From: Ceratobasidium sp. AG-K
Taxonomy: Eukaryota > Basidiomycota > Agaricomycetes > Cantharellales > Ceratobasidiaceae
Direction: 5' to 3'
Length of the DNA: 64,000 nucleotides
NCBI GenBank assembly: GCA_037039685.1
Contig: JAWNGF010000003.1
Span: 4,128,571 to 4,192,570, forward strand
A program made the translations under genes and the position numbers. The notes beneath the pieces were generated by a model. The model saw nothing but the letters and a program-made list of their open reading frames with translations. It was not told where the DNA came from and did not search any database. Of the stretch, positions 50,592 through 61,193 are shown piece by piece. Positions within the stretch are counted from its first letter, which is position 1, and the number at the start of each line of letters is the position of its first letter.

Positions 50592-53500
50592 GTGTGTGGA
50601 GAGACCAAAGAACCGGTAACAGAAACAATGTACCTTAAAGCAACAAACAAATCAACAGTTGTCTACACAAACGTTACTGGAATCACAGAACCCATTCCCA
50701 CCCTTATCAACTCAGGCGCTTCAAAAAACTTTATTGATATTTCCTGGGCGCGCTCAAACGCCATACCACTAATCAAGCTACCAACACCCAGGAAAGTCAT
50801 TGGGATTCAGGGAAAAGAATTATCACATCAAATCCGATTCAGAGCCAATCTAAAGTTTGACCTGGAAGGGAAAAGCTTTAAGCAGAATTTCTTTGCTATG
50901 CCAACTGGGGATACACGCCTTATCTTAGGACTAGAATGGTTAGAAGAAGCTAACCCAATCATTAACTGGCGCTCAAAAACTATCACATGGAGGACAGACC
51001 AAATCATGGGCAAAACAGGTGAAATTGACAACATACCGGAAGAGTTCAAGGAATTCAAGGAGGTTTTTAGCAAGGAGAAGTTCAAACGCATACCAGACCA
51101 TCAACCATACGACTGTTCTATTGACCTGATAGAAAGAGCGGACCTCCCAAAACCAGCTAGACCAATTCCACTTTCACCTGCGGAATCTGTTGCCCTTTGG
51201 AAGTACCTCAACAAAGAACTAGCCGCAGGAAAGATCCAACCAAGCAAATCACCAGTAGCAGCGGCCACCTTCCTTGTCAAAAAAGGTCAAGACCCAAAGA
51301 ACCCCAAAAAGCCTCCAGAACTTAGGCTGGTGCAACACTTTGGACCAATGAACGAAATAACAAAGGACGACCGATTTCCTATGCCACTTATGGAAGACCT
51401 CTTAGACAAAATCAAGGACGCAAAAATCTTCTCAAAAATAGACCTGCGCATGGGATTCAACAATATCCGCGTTAAGGAAGGTGACGAGTGGAAAACTGCC
51501 TTCTGAACCAAGGAAGGGCTATACGAGTACATCATAATGCCATTCAGACTAAAAAATGCGCCAGCTACTTTCCAACGATACATGAATCACATTTTCCACA
51601 ACCTGATGGACATATGCGTCATCGTCTACATTGATGACATCCTTGTCTTCTCAAAAGATAGAAAGCAGCATGTGGAAGACGTTTGAAAGGTACTCAAGAT
51701 CCTACTGGAGAACAATCTTTTTGCCAAACTCCCTAAATGCAAGTTCTTTGTCAAGAAACTGGTATACACTGGAATCTGCATCACCGAGGAAGGAATCTCT
51801 ATGCAAGAAGAGAAGGTCAAGGCAATCAAGGAATGGAAAGAACCAAAAATGGTCAAACAAGTACAGGCTTTCTTAGGATTCGCAAACTTCTACAGACATT
51901 TCGTTCCAAACTTCAGCAGATTAGCCAAACCCCTCACTACGTTAACAAGGAAAGACACAAAATGGCAATGGGAACAAGAACAACAAGACACCTTCAACAA
52001 CCTCAAATCAGAAATTTGCAAGGAACCTCTATTACAACATCCAGACCCAGAAAAACCTTACATCTTGGAGACAGACGCAAGCAGTGTGGCAATGGGTGCC
52101 ATCCTTTCACAAAAACAGGAAGACGGATTCCTACACCCAATTGCTTTCCTATCTAAATCCTTCAATCAAGCACAGTTGAATTACAATGTGCATGATAAGG
52201 AACTCATGGCTATTGTAGAAGCACTCAAACACTGGCGTTTGCACTTGGAAGGAACAAGAGAACCTATCACAATCTACACCAATCACCGAAATCTGCAATA
52301 TTGGAAGAAGGCAACAACCTTCAACAGACGTCACGCTTGATGGCACCAGATTCTGGCATCATACAACTTTGAAATCATGTACCGACCAGGCATCCTTTCA
52401 ACAAAACCAGATCTACTGTCCAGAAGGAGCGACCATAGCAATATTCCAACAGCAGAACAAGTAATGATCAAGGAAGAACAATTCAGGGGGTTCTCTGGAG
52501 ACATAAAGTTTGATATCATCGCGGACATCAGAGAAGTGCAAGCAGAAGACAAAAGCATTAGCCAAATCATAGAACTATGCAAAAAGAAGGAAGACCTGCC
52601 AAAATCAGTACAAGAAGGAGTCAAGAAGTGCAATTTTGAAGAAAACCTTCTCTGGTTTGATGGAAGAATCTATGTACCGGAAGACAAAGACACAAGGTTG
52701 AAGATCATGAGAATACACCATGACTCACAGATAGCTGGTCACCAAGGACACGCACGCACACTGGAGCTTATCTCAAGGAGATACTACTGGCCAGGATTAA
52801 AATCCATGGTAAACAAATATGTGGACTCATGCAAACAATGCCAGAGGGCTAAAGGAACAAAAACTCACGCACCATTGAAACCACGAGAGATCCCAGAGGG
52901 TCCCTGGGAGGAAATTGCATACGACTTCATTACCAAACTTCCAAAGTCACATGGGAGTGACAGCATATTGGTGGTCGTGGATCAATTCTCTCGCATGGCA
53001 CATTTCATACCCTGCAAGGAAGCAACAACAGCGGAACATTTGGCCGAAATTTTCTTGAAGAATATATGGAAGCTTCATGGTTTTCCACAAAGTATGGTAT
53101 CAGGTAGGGGAACAACGTTCAACAGCAAATTCCTGAAAGCTCTATACGAGAAGATCGACATCACTCCAAGCTTCAGCACAGCATACCATCCTCAAACCGA
53201 CAGAATAACGGAACGAATAAACCAGTGGCTGGAAGCCTGGCTATGAACGTTTGTAAATCACCAACAGGATAATTGGGCCAGACTTCTGCCCATTGCAGAG
53301 TTCTGCTACAATAACCAAAGGCATAGCATCACAGGGAAAACTCCCTTCGAAATCGTCTACGGCAGGGAACCCCTTTGGAATATTTCAACAAGGGAAACAA
53401 CCACTCCAGAAGCAAACAACAAAGCAGACAGTTGGCAGAAGGTGTGGGACAAAGCCAAAGCAGCCATGGAATGGCATAGAAACAAGACGGAGGAAAGACA

Positions 53501-54458
53501 ACCACCCAAATACACGGAGGGAGACCTAGTTTGGCTACATGGGCAAAACATAAAAACAGATTGATCCAGCAAGAAACTTGAAAACAAAAAACACAGCCCA
53601 TTCAAAGTCAAAAAAGCTGTCTCTAGCCACACCTTCAAATTGGATCTTCCAAAGACAATGAAGATACACCCTGTTTTCCATAGCAACCTGCTCAGCCCTT
53701 ACAAGGAAGACAACAATTTCCAAAGAAACCAACCCCAACCTCCACCGGTGAAAACAGAAGAAGGGGAGGAAGAATACAAAGTGGAAAAAATTGTGAACCG
53801 GAAGATGACAGAAAAAGGACTTTTCTATAGGGTCAGATGGAAGGGCTACGACGCAAAGGAAGACACGGAACAACGAGCAGAAGACTTTGGACATCTTGGA
53901 GGAATCATGAAGAAGTTTCTGAAGGAATTCCCAGGAGCCCCAACACCCTCAAACTACAGACCAAAGGGTATAAAAGGGAGAGCTCAGCATGAAGAATACC
54001 CAACTTGCAAAACTTGCTCACTCTCAAACTTGCTTTACTCTCTCTACGCTCTTAACCTCTTTTGTTCACCATGCCTGCCATGTCCCACCAAACCATCACC
54101 GACAACCTCATCCGCGTCCAGGAAGGCCCTGCCTTCCAGACTGCTCACATCCTTGATGCAGGAGCCACACTCTATGTCTTCAAAAGGAAACAGCAACAAC
54201 CAGGACGACTCCTGTTCCGCACCTCCGACAACGTCCTACATTTGGACATGGGCAAACTGGAGTGGGTTGGAAGGAAGTGGCCAACAAAGATGCAGCTGCA
54301 ACGCAAGGACATCTACGTCTGCCAAGGATGCGCCGCCTTCCAGGTCTTGGAGGTGGTGCTCCTCTCCATCCACAAGCTCAATGTTGTCAAGTGGGGGCAA
54401 GAAGGAGCCTATTCAAGTGAGTGGTGCCCAGGGCGCAACAGTCGTCCGCCATCTTTGA
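50592..54458 (+). pseudogene. copy 2 pol, several stops
   Basis: Protease TLINSGASKNFIDISW (Asn for the catalytic Asp at 50709-50711), RT with an intact YIDD (51627-51638), RNase H (ILETDASSVAMGAILSQKQE; TNHRNL where DH is expected), integrase zinc finger HDSQIAGHQGHARTLELISR, core YDFITKLPKSHGSDSILVVV with VSGRGTTFNS (Gly where the second catalytic Asp is expected), and chromodomain EYKVEKIVNRKMTEKGLFYR. In-frame stops lie at about 51504, 51684, 52338, 53244 and 53563. At 51504, 53244 and 53563 TGA replaces an expected Arg codon; at 52338 it replaces a Cys. Confidence 0.85.
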
Positions 54459-54826
54459 GGCCCAGGTGGTCCAACACATGGGACAAAAACTTCGAGACCA
54501 ACTTGGCGGATTGGAGGATGGAGCGGGGACGATACCAGAGGGAGAAGTTCGAATGGAAGCCGTTCTGGTGGCAGGAAAAGGAGGCTGACGTCTCACAATG
54601 GGCAGAGGTGGAACCGGACACTCAACAATGGTCAAAGAAGCATGTGGAGGAGCAGGAGCGGGTAATGGACTGGTCTAAGGCCGACTGGACCGACAAAGAG
54701 ACGTGGGAGAAATGGGAGGAGTACTGCAACAAACCGGGTAACACCGTGTTCAACCCCATAGACCTAATGGAGGAGAAGGAGGACAACCTGGATGGCCTGG
54801 TAGAAAAGGCCAACAAGGACTGCTAG
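54071..54826 (+). CDS. ORF3 of copy 2: tryptophan-rich protein of unknown function
   Basis: 251 codons, no interruption, overlapping the end of pol in a different frame and stopping 54 bp before the 3' LTR. Starts MPAMSHQTITDNLIRV; shows HILDAGATLYVFKRKQQQPG, KWPTKMQLQRKDIYVCQGCA, WRMERGRYQREKFEWKPFWW, DWSKADWTDKETWEKWEEYC and GNTVFNPIDL. Trp- and charge-rich, no membrane helix. It keeps its frame although gag and pol of the same copy do not, and aligns end to end with the copy 1 ORF3. Function unknown; the CxxC (CQGC) and WxxE-type repeats might bind nucleic acid or protein. Confidence 0.82.
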   Translation: MPAMSHQTITDNLIRVQEGPAFQTAHILDAGATLYVFKRKQQQPGRLLFRTSDNVLHLDMGKLEWVGRKWPTKMQLQRKDIYVCQGCAAFQVLEVVLLSIHKLNVVKWGQEGAYSSEWCPGRNSRPPSLRPRWSNTWDKNFETNLADWRMERGRYQREKFEWKPFWWQEKEADVSQWAEVEPDTQQWSKKHVEEQERVMDWSKADWTDKETWEKWEEYCNKPGNTVFNPIDLMEEKEDNLDGLVEKANKDC

Positions 54827-54880
54827 GTCCAGTAGTAAGGTCCCCTCAGGTTCCCCTCACGGACCTTAAAGGGGGAGTAA

Positions 54881-55338
54881 TGTCGTGAGCCTTGCTCACT
54901 CCATTGGACTCGTCTGCGTCTCATCCTGTCTTGTGGCTGTGTCTGTTATGTTTTGTTTCTCTTTTCCCGCCACGTTGCCACCTCCTTGTGGTTTCTCTGT
55001 TACATTGGGTAATGCGGCTGTGCTTTGTACAAGTCATGTCTGTTCATACAGCATGACTCACATGGACACTCCTGATTGGTAGACTGTTGTGACTCATGTG
55101 GCTGCACCTTGTTTGACTCAGCCTCTCTGTGAATATATATAGAGGACCAACAAGCCTGGTAACCCCAGCTTGTTTTGTCTCGTCAAACATCCCCTTTGGG
55201 TGACACTTTGAACCACCCCTACCCTCAAGAGTCTACAGACACTTAAGTGTGTTGCGGTTCAAGAGGTCACTTAGGTCTTAGTGCCATCCACTCTCCATCG
55301 CGGCTTGTCTCATAGCCACCAAGAAGAAGCTTACAACA
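54881..55338 (+). repeat. 3' LTR of copy 2
   Basis: 458 bp, TGTCGTGAGC...ACAACA, preceded by the polypurine tract AAAGGGGGAGTAA. Differs from the 5' LTR at scattered bases (for example the last 8 bases), so insertion is not very recent. Confidence 0.88.
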
Positions 55339-55343
55339 AATGG
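55339..55343. repeat. target-site duplication AATGG, right of copy 2
   Basis: Equal to 48114-48118. Removing copy 2 and one AATGG joins the copy 3 pol end (right) to the copy 3 ORF3 start (left) in the order seen in copies 1 and 2. Confidence 0.88.
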
Positions 55344-55379
55344 ACAGGAAAGGTTGAGATAGTAGAGCGATGGGTGGCT

Positions 55380-58300
55380 TTGGGAGTAGTTGCAAGTTTT
55401 GCAGATGGGTTCCTCCTCTCTTGCCCTTTGTCCTTTTACCTTTCCTTTGAAATTTGTGGGTGTTGGTGCTTCAGGGTGTTTCTTCAGAAACTTCCACACT
55501 ATTTCAGTTAGGTGGCTGACGTCCTCAGCCTGTTGTTCCGTGTCATCTTCCACCCTGTACCCTTTCCATTGTATCCTATAGAATAATCCCTCCTTTGTCA
55601 CTTTCCAATCAACAATCATTTCTACTTCATATTCTTTGCTTCCGTCTTCCGCCGCAATCGGCGGAGGACGTGGTTGGTTCCAATTGAATTCCTTGTCTGT
55701 CCTGTACCAGCTTAGAAGATCAATATGAAATACGGGGTACTTTTTCATTGTCAGCAGAAGTTCAAGTTTGTATGCATGTGAGGAAATTTTCTTTTCACTA
55801 GGAAGGGTCCAAACTTCCTGTTATCCAGCTTTTTGGATGGACTATTTGATTTGATGTCTGGTCCAAATAACCATACGAGATCTCCTTCCTGGTACTCCTC
55901 CTTGATGTTTTCTTCCTTTATTTGATGTAGTTCCATAGCGGTGATAGCCTCTTTCCTAGCTTCTTCCCATCTTGTCATTACAGTGTTTGCTTTGGGAACT
56001 TCTGTCACTACACTGGATACATTCCATAAAGGTTCCCTTCCATAGACAAGTTCAAAAGGGCTCTTTTCTGTTACCCTTTGCTTGTGCATGTTGTAACAGA
56101 ATTTGGCAATAGGCAGTAATTCCACCCAATTGTCCTGATGGTGATTGATGAAGGTGCGCAGCCAAGCTTCTAGCCATTGGTTAACTTGTTCTGTAATTCT
56201 GTCTGTTTGAGGGTGGTATGCAGTACTAAAAGCAGGTGAGACCCCAATTTTCTCATAGATTGCTTTCAGCAGTTTGCTGTTAACAGTGCTTCCTTGGTCT
56301 GATACAGTGCTTTTGGGAAATCCGTGAAGTTTCCAGATGTTGCACAGGAATAGTTCTGCTAATTCATTTGCCTTGTGCGACTCCTTGCATGGTATGAAAT
56401 GTGCCATCCTGGAGAATCTGTCCATTCCCTTTGATTTAGGGAGTTTTACAATGAAGTCATACGCTATGTCCTCCCATGGCTCATTTGCAATTTGTAACGG
56501 TTTCAAAGTAGCTTGCATTTTTGTACCTTTTGCTCTTTGACACTGTTCGCATGAATCTATGTATTTGTTGACACTTTGCTTCATTCCTGGCCAGTAGTAG
56601 CATCTCAAAACAAGTTCCAGGGTTCTTGCATGTCCTTGATGACCAGCGATAGGTGAGTCATGATGCATCCTCAATACCGTTAAATGGCAACCCTTGTCTT
56701 CTGGAACTACAATCTTTCCTTTGTACCACAGTAGTCCTTTGCATAGTTCATAATCCTGTACACTGGACAGAATACTCCTAGGTAGCAATTCTTTCTTCTT
56801 GCAGAGTTCAATTACTCCTTGTAGACCTGCATCTTCTCGTTGTGCTTTGATAATATCACTAATGATGTCTTCCTTGAATCCTCCTGCAAAACCTCGGAAT
56901 TTTTTGTTGGCAATCATGACTTGTTCTGCTGACAGAATTTTGGCATGGTTGGCCCTTCTAGACAGTAGGTCTGGTTTTTGCAAGAGGATTCCTGGCCAGT
57001 ATACAATCACAAAGTTGTAAGAAGCGAGTATTTGGTGCCAGCATGTGTGTCTCCAATTGAACGTTTTTGCATCTTTCCAGAACTGGAGGTTTCTGTGGTC
57101 TGTGTATATTGTGATTTCCTCCTTTGTCCCTTCCAGGTAAAGTCTCCAATGTGTGAGTGCTTTGATGATTGCCATAAGTTCCTTATTGTAGATGTTGTAG
57201 TTCATCTGCGCCAGGTTGAAGGATTTGGAAAGGAACGCAATTGGGTGTAGCCTTCCGTCCTCTTGTCTCTGGGACAGTATTGCCCCCATTGCTACTCCAC
57301 TAGCATTGGTCTCAAGGAAAAACAGCTTCTCTGGATTGGGGTGTTGGAGTACAGGATCTTTGCAAATCGTTTCCTTGATACCTTCGAATGCCTTCTGTTC
57401 TTTGTTCCCCCATTTCCATGGAAGATCCTTTTGTGTCAATCCCGTGAGAGGTTTAGCTATCGCAGAGAAACTGGGTACAAATCTCCTATAGAAGTTTGCA
57501 AAACCTAAGAATGCTTGCACTTGCTTCACCATCTTTGGTTCCTTCCATTCCTTTATGGCCTTGATTTTTTCTTTGTCCAGGGATATACCCTCCTTGCTGA
57601 TCTTCAGTCCCGTGTAAATGAGTTCTGAGACAAAGAACTTGCATTTTGGTAGTTTTGCAAAAAGGTTGTTCTCCTTCAGGATTTGGAGTACTTCTTGTAG
57701 GTCCACCACATTTTGAGAACAGGTTTTCAAAAAAACAAGGATGTTGTTGATATAAACAATGACACACACATCAATTTTGTTGTGGAAGATGTGATTCATA
57801 TATTGTTGAAATGTGGCTGGTGCATTTTTTAGTTCAAACGGCATGACAATGTATTCAAATAGTCCCTCTTTTGTCCTGAACGCAGTCTTCCATTTGTCTC
57901 CTTCCCTGATGTGGATGTTATTGAATCCCATTCTTAGGTCGATTTTTGAGAAGATCTTTGCATCCTTTATTTTGTCAAGCAGGTCTTCCATAAGGGGCAT
58001 AGGGAATCTGTTGTCCTTTGTGATGGCATTAACGGGTCGTAGGTCTTGTACCAATCGTAGTCCCCCCAGTGGGCCTGGTTTTTTGACAAAAAAACATGCT
58101 GATGCTATTGGGGACTTGCTATACCTGATCTTTCCTGTGGCAAGTTCCTCATCAAGGTACTCTCTCATTGCAATGGATTCGGCCAGGGACAAAGGTATAG
58201 GCCTTGCTGGCTTTGGAAGTTCCGCACCTTCCTTGAAATCGATAGCACAATTGTAAGGACGGTGATCCGGAATGCGTTTGAACCTTTCATTGCTAAAAAC

Positions 58301-58927
58301 GTCCTCAAACTCCTTCAATTCTTCCAGGATAAGGTCCAAGGTGCCTTCTCTTCCGTGTATTTCCTCATTTCTCCAAGAGATGCTTTTTTGCTTCCAATCA
58401 ATGCTAGGGTTCGCGGTTTCTAGCCAGGTAAGTCCTAGGATGATGTTTGTGTCACCAGTAAGCATGGCAAAGAATTCTTCTTTAAATGTTCTCCCTTCAA
58501 CTGTGATCTTCATTTGTGCTTTGAAGCGAATTGTGTGTGACAGCTCCTTTCCTTGTATTCCAATAACCTTTCAAGGAACAGGGAGATCACTCAAGGCAAT
58601 GTTATTCTTCCTGGCCCAAGCAATATCAACAAAATTCTGGGAGGCTCCAGAGTTGATTAGAGTAGCAATCAGGTCTGTGATTCTGGCAACATAGCTGTAA
58701 ACAATTGTGGATTCTTTGTTTGCTCTAAAGTACATTGCCAGTTCTTTGGTCTCTCCACAGACAGTTAGTGGGAGACCCCTTCTTTTCCTGATTCTTCTAT
58801 GATTGTTACTTCTCTTCCTTTTACGTTTGGTTTGGTTGTTATCCATTCCTTGGACAAGCATTTGAGTGAGCGGTGTCCTTCCTGACTGCACTGCAGACAT
58901 TGGTTTGATGCCATCCTTGCCTTGCAT
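55380..58927 (-). pseudogene. copy 3 pol, mostly open but inactive
   Basis: A single open stretch of 920 codons (55751-58513) covers RT to the integrase C-terminus, the longest pol remnant of the three. Motifs: PVNAITKDNRFPMPLMEDLL, SKIDLRMGFNNI, YINN at 57743-57754 where YIDD is expected (both Asp lost), FFLETNASGVAMGAILSQRQ (Asn for the RNase H Asp), HDSPIAGHQGHARTLELVLR, YDFIVKLPKSKG with a short deletion after it, STVSDQGSTVNSKLLKAI. A TGA near 58571 cuts off the protease (ATLINSGASQNF, 58646-58654). A one-base slip near 55790 shifts the chromodomain (EYEVEMIVDWKVTKEGLFYR) into another frame. Confidence 0.85.
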
Positions 58928-60699
58928 ACCTCATCTGGCAACCGTTTTGTAGAGGTCTGGCCAGTGGTGGCTGGTTGGGCTGTCCTCTTCCCCGTGGATG
59001 ACTTGATCTGTTGTAGTTTTTGATCAATAGAAATTGCAAGGGTGATCCACTGATTAAGGTTAAGACGCCTTTCGGTTCCGTCCTTGTTGATAAGGGAGAG
59101 TTCAAATCGTGCCAATTCTGTTTTGATTTCCAGCTTGAGTCCTTCCTTGAAATGGTTGATAAGAGCTTCTTCCCCCCAATTTACATCAACCATACAGAAT
59201 TGGAATTCCGTCGCATAATTAGCTGCCAAGTTGATCTGCTTGCATTTCTGGATATTGGCCTCTGCTTTGGCTTTCTTGTTAGGATCACTGAATTGTTCCA
59301 TGAAGTGTGTCTTGAATGTTTCCCATGACATCAGGTTCAGGTCCAGAACTCCATTGTTCATAGATCGGAGTAACACCTGTGCCCAATGGGTAGCGGACCG
59401 GTTATCTGATTTGAAATTTGCCAATGCTTCTCTATTCTGTTCTTGTCCAGAACTGTATTGGTTGCCCAACATGACAAAGTAACTTTCCATCTGAGTGATG
59501 AACATTTCTGCTCCTTCTCCCTTTTTTCCATCAAATGCTTCTGGTCTAGTGACCTTGGGTTGTCTTGGTGAGCTTCCATCTTGGGAGTTGAGCAGGCGCT
59601 GAAGTCTTTGCTCTGGATCATCAATTCTTGTAGATTCGGCTTCTGGTGCGGATCGTTTGCTGGGTGCATGTAGTGAGATTTCATTGACTTCTTCCCTCAG
59701 GTTGCTAATGGATTGTTCCATAGTTGTTACTTGTTCATTTAACAATGTGAATCCCTCCCTAACTTGCTTGATTCCTTGAGTGACTGCTTTGTTCCACTGA
59801 AGCTGTCCTTGGCATGTAGTGTCAAGGTCTCATTGTACATTTGTTACAAGTCCTTGGGTGTTTGTGACTTTGTTTCAGACAGTCTCTACTTCTCTTCCTG
59901 TGAGGTAACTGTTATGTTTGGCATTATGGGCAGAATTAAGAATATTTGTGAGGGACTGTTGTATTCCCCTGATAGTATTGTTGAAAACCTCTTGGTTGTT
60001 TGCTAGTACTCTTGCTTCTTGCTCTAGTCCAGTGATTCTTTGTGTAAGGCCAACTCTTAGTCCTTCAATAACTCTTAGAGTTGCATTGTGGTGTCTGATC
60101 AGGAGGTTGTCTAGTTTGTCTAAGCTCTGGATGGCAGTTCTTTGTGTACTAGAAGAAGTATTGCTAATGGGTTGTGGGTCCGCGGAGGGTCCTGCTGCTG
60201 GGGTTACCGGTGATTGTGGTCTCTTGGGTAGAGACAAAGGAATAGGACCCATGTTGGTGATTGTTCCCAAGATGCAGGGAACTTGTGGTGTGGGTGGAGG
60301 GCAAATCAGAATCAGGGAGACCCCTCCATGGGGCTTGTGTTGGGGAGAAAAATAGCCAAACCCAAATCCCCAACAAGGCGTTCTTCCATCAGACGTAATG
60401 GTGATTACTTCAGGTGCCGGTACATAAGTTTTGTTGCTGGGTTCTTGATTCTCTTCTTGGGGATGTTCTTTGACTAATGATACTTCTGGTTGGAATGTTC
60501 CTGGTACAGTACTTCGGCTAGGAACTCTTGATGGGGCTGGACCCCCTGCTTGTGCATGTGCGAGTGCACCTTTGCTGAGTGATGAGGCTGGTCTAGCAGC
60601 TCTACTAGGACCTCCTTGTATGCTTGTGGTGGATGCAGGTCTTGAGACCGTGTCTTCTTGTAGTCCCCATTCAACAGGTGTTGAGTTGTTTGTGGACAT
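58765..60699 (-). pseudogene. copy 3 gag
   Basis: Starts MSTNNSTPVEWGLQED at 60699. Same layout as copy 1: Ser/Pro-rich N-part, TGA after EVETV (about 59875), coiled and capsid-like parts (PEAFDGKKGEGAEMFITQME), knuckle CLQCSQEGHRSLKC, end SGKEGVSH. The capsid half (58765-59745) is open. Confidence 0.8.
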
Positions 60700-60720
60700 G
60701 GTGTGAAGCTTGTTTTGTAA

Positions 60721-61188
60721 TGTCATAAGCTTCTTCTTAATGGCTACAAGATGAGCCACGAGTTAGAGTGGACAGCACTAAGACCTAAGTGACCTCTTGA
60801 ACTGCAACACACTTAAGTGTCTGTAGGCTCTTGAGGGTAGGGGTGGTTCAAAGTGTCACTCAAAAGGATGGTAAGACAAGACAAAACAAGCTGGGGTTAC
60901 CAGGCTTGTTGGTCCTCTATTTATATTCAGAAAGCGGCCAAGTCATACAAGGTGCAGCCAAACAAGTCATACATACAAGCCAACCAGGAGTGTCCGTGTG
61001 AGTCATGCTGTGCAGGCAGTCATGACTCATACAAAGCACAGCTGTGTTACACAATGTAACAGAACAACCACAAGGACATGGCAACGCAGCACAGGAAATG
61101 ACAAAACAACAAACAAACAGAACAACACATGAGAGAGCAGAAGGGCAAGGTGCAAGGCGAGTCTAGTGGAGGGAGCTGGCTCACGACA
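60721..61188 (-). repeat. 5' LTR of copy 3 (right end of block)
   Basis: 468 bp, TGTCATAAGC...CTCACGACA, abutting CTTGG. It contains ACAAAACAAGCT (60881-60892), the complement partner of the primer-binding site at 60706-60720. Confidence 0.88.
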
Positions 61189-61193
61189 CTTGG
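61189..61193. repeat. target-site duplication CTTGG, right copy
   Basis: Partner of 40479-40483; part of the interrupted aquaglyceroporin exon. Confidence 0.92.

Larger units (their letters stand above)
48119..55338 (+). mobile_element. copy 2: full-length Ty3/gypsy chromovirus
   Basis: 7220 bp with 458-bp LTRs (48119-48576 and 54881-55338), gag 48599-50589, pol about 50592-54458, ORF3 54071-54826 and a polypurine tract AAAGGGGGAGTAA just before the 3' LTR. Flanked by AATGG duplications. It lies in the opposite orientation to copies 1 and 3 and belongs to a slightly different LTR subtype (458 against 467-468 bp). Confidence 0.9.
40484..61188. mobile_element. composite nested LTR-retrotransposon block inside the aquaglyceroporin
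   Basis: About 20.7 kb between two CTTGG duplications. It holds five LTR copies and three Ty3/gypsy chromovirus interiors: copy 1 (-) 40484-47645, copy 2 (+) 48119-55338, and copy 3 (-) as the surrounding pieces 47646-48118 and 55339-61188. Copy 3 is the original insertion; its outer right LTR abuts CTTGG, and the left LTR now abutting CTTGG is a mosaic of copy 3 and copy 1 LTR sequence. Confidence 0.88.
55339..61188 (-). mobile_element. copy 3: Ty3/gypsy chromovirus, right-hand part of the original insertion
   Basis: Contains the 5' LTR (60721-61188), primer-binding site (60706-60720), gag and most of pol. It continues on the far side of copy 2 as the ORF3 fragment at 47646-48118. Its own left LTR survives only as the first ~80 bp of the mosaic LTR at 40484. 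Confidence 0.85.

Noticed and set aside
48599..54826. Idea that copy 2 is an active, intact element
   Set aside because: It has LTRs, duplications and YIDD, but a gag frameshift, about five pol stops and a missing integrase Asp rule out activity.
54071..54826. ORF3 as a retroviral envelope gene
   Set aside because: Position fits, but there is no signal peptide, transmembrane helix or glycoprotein-like pattern.
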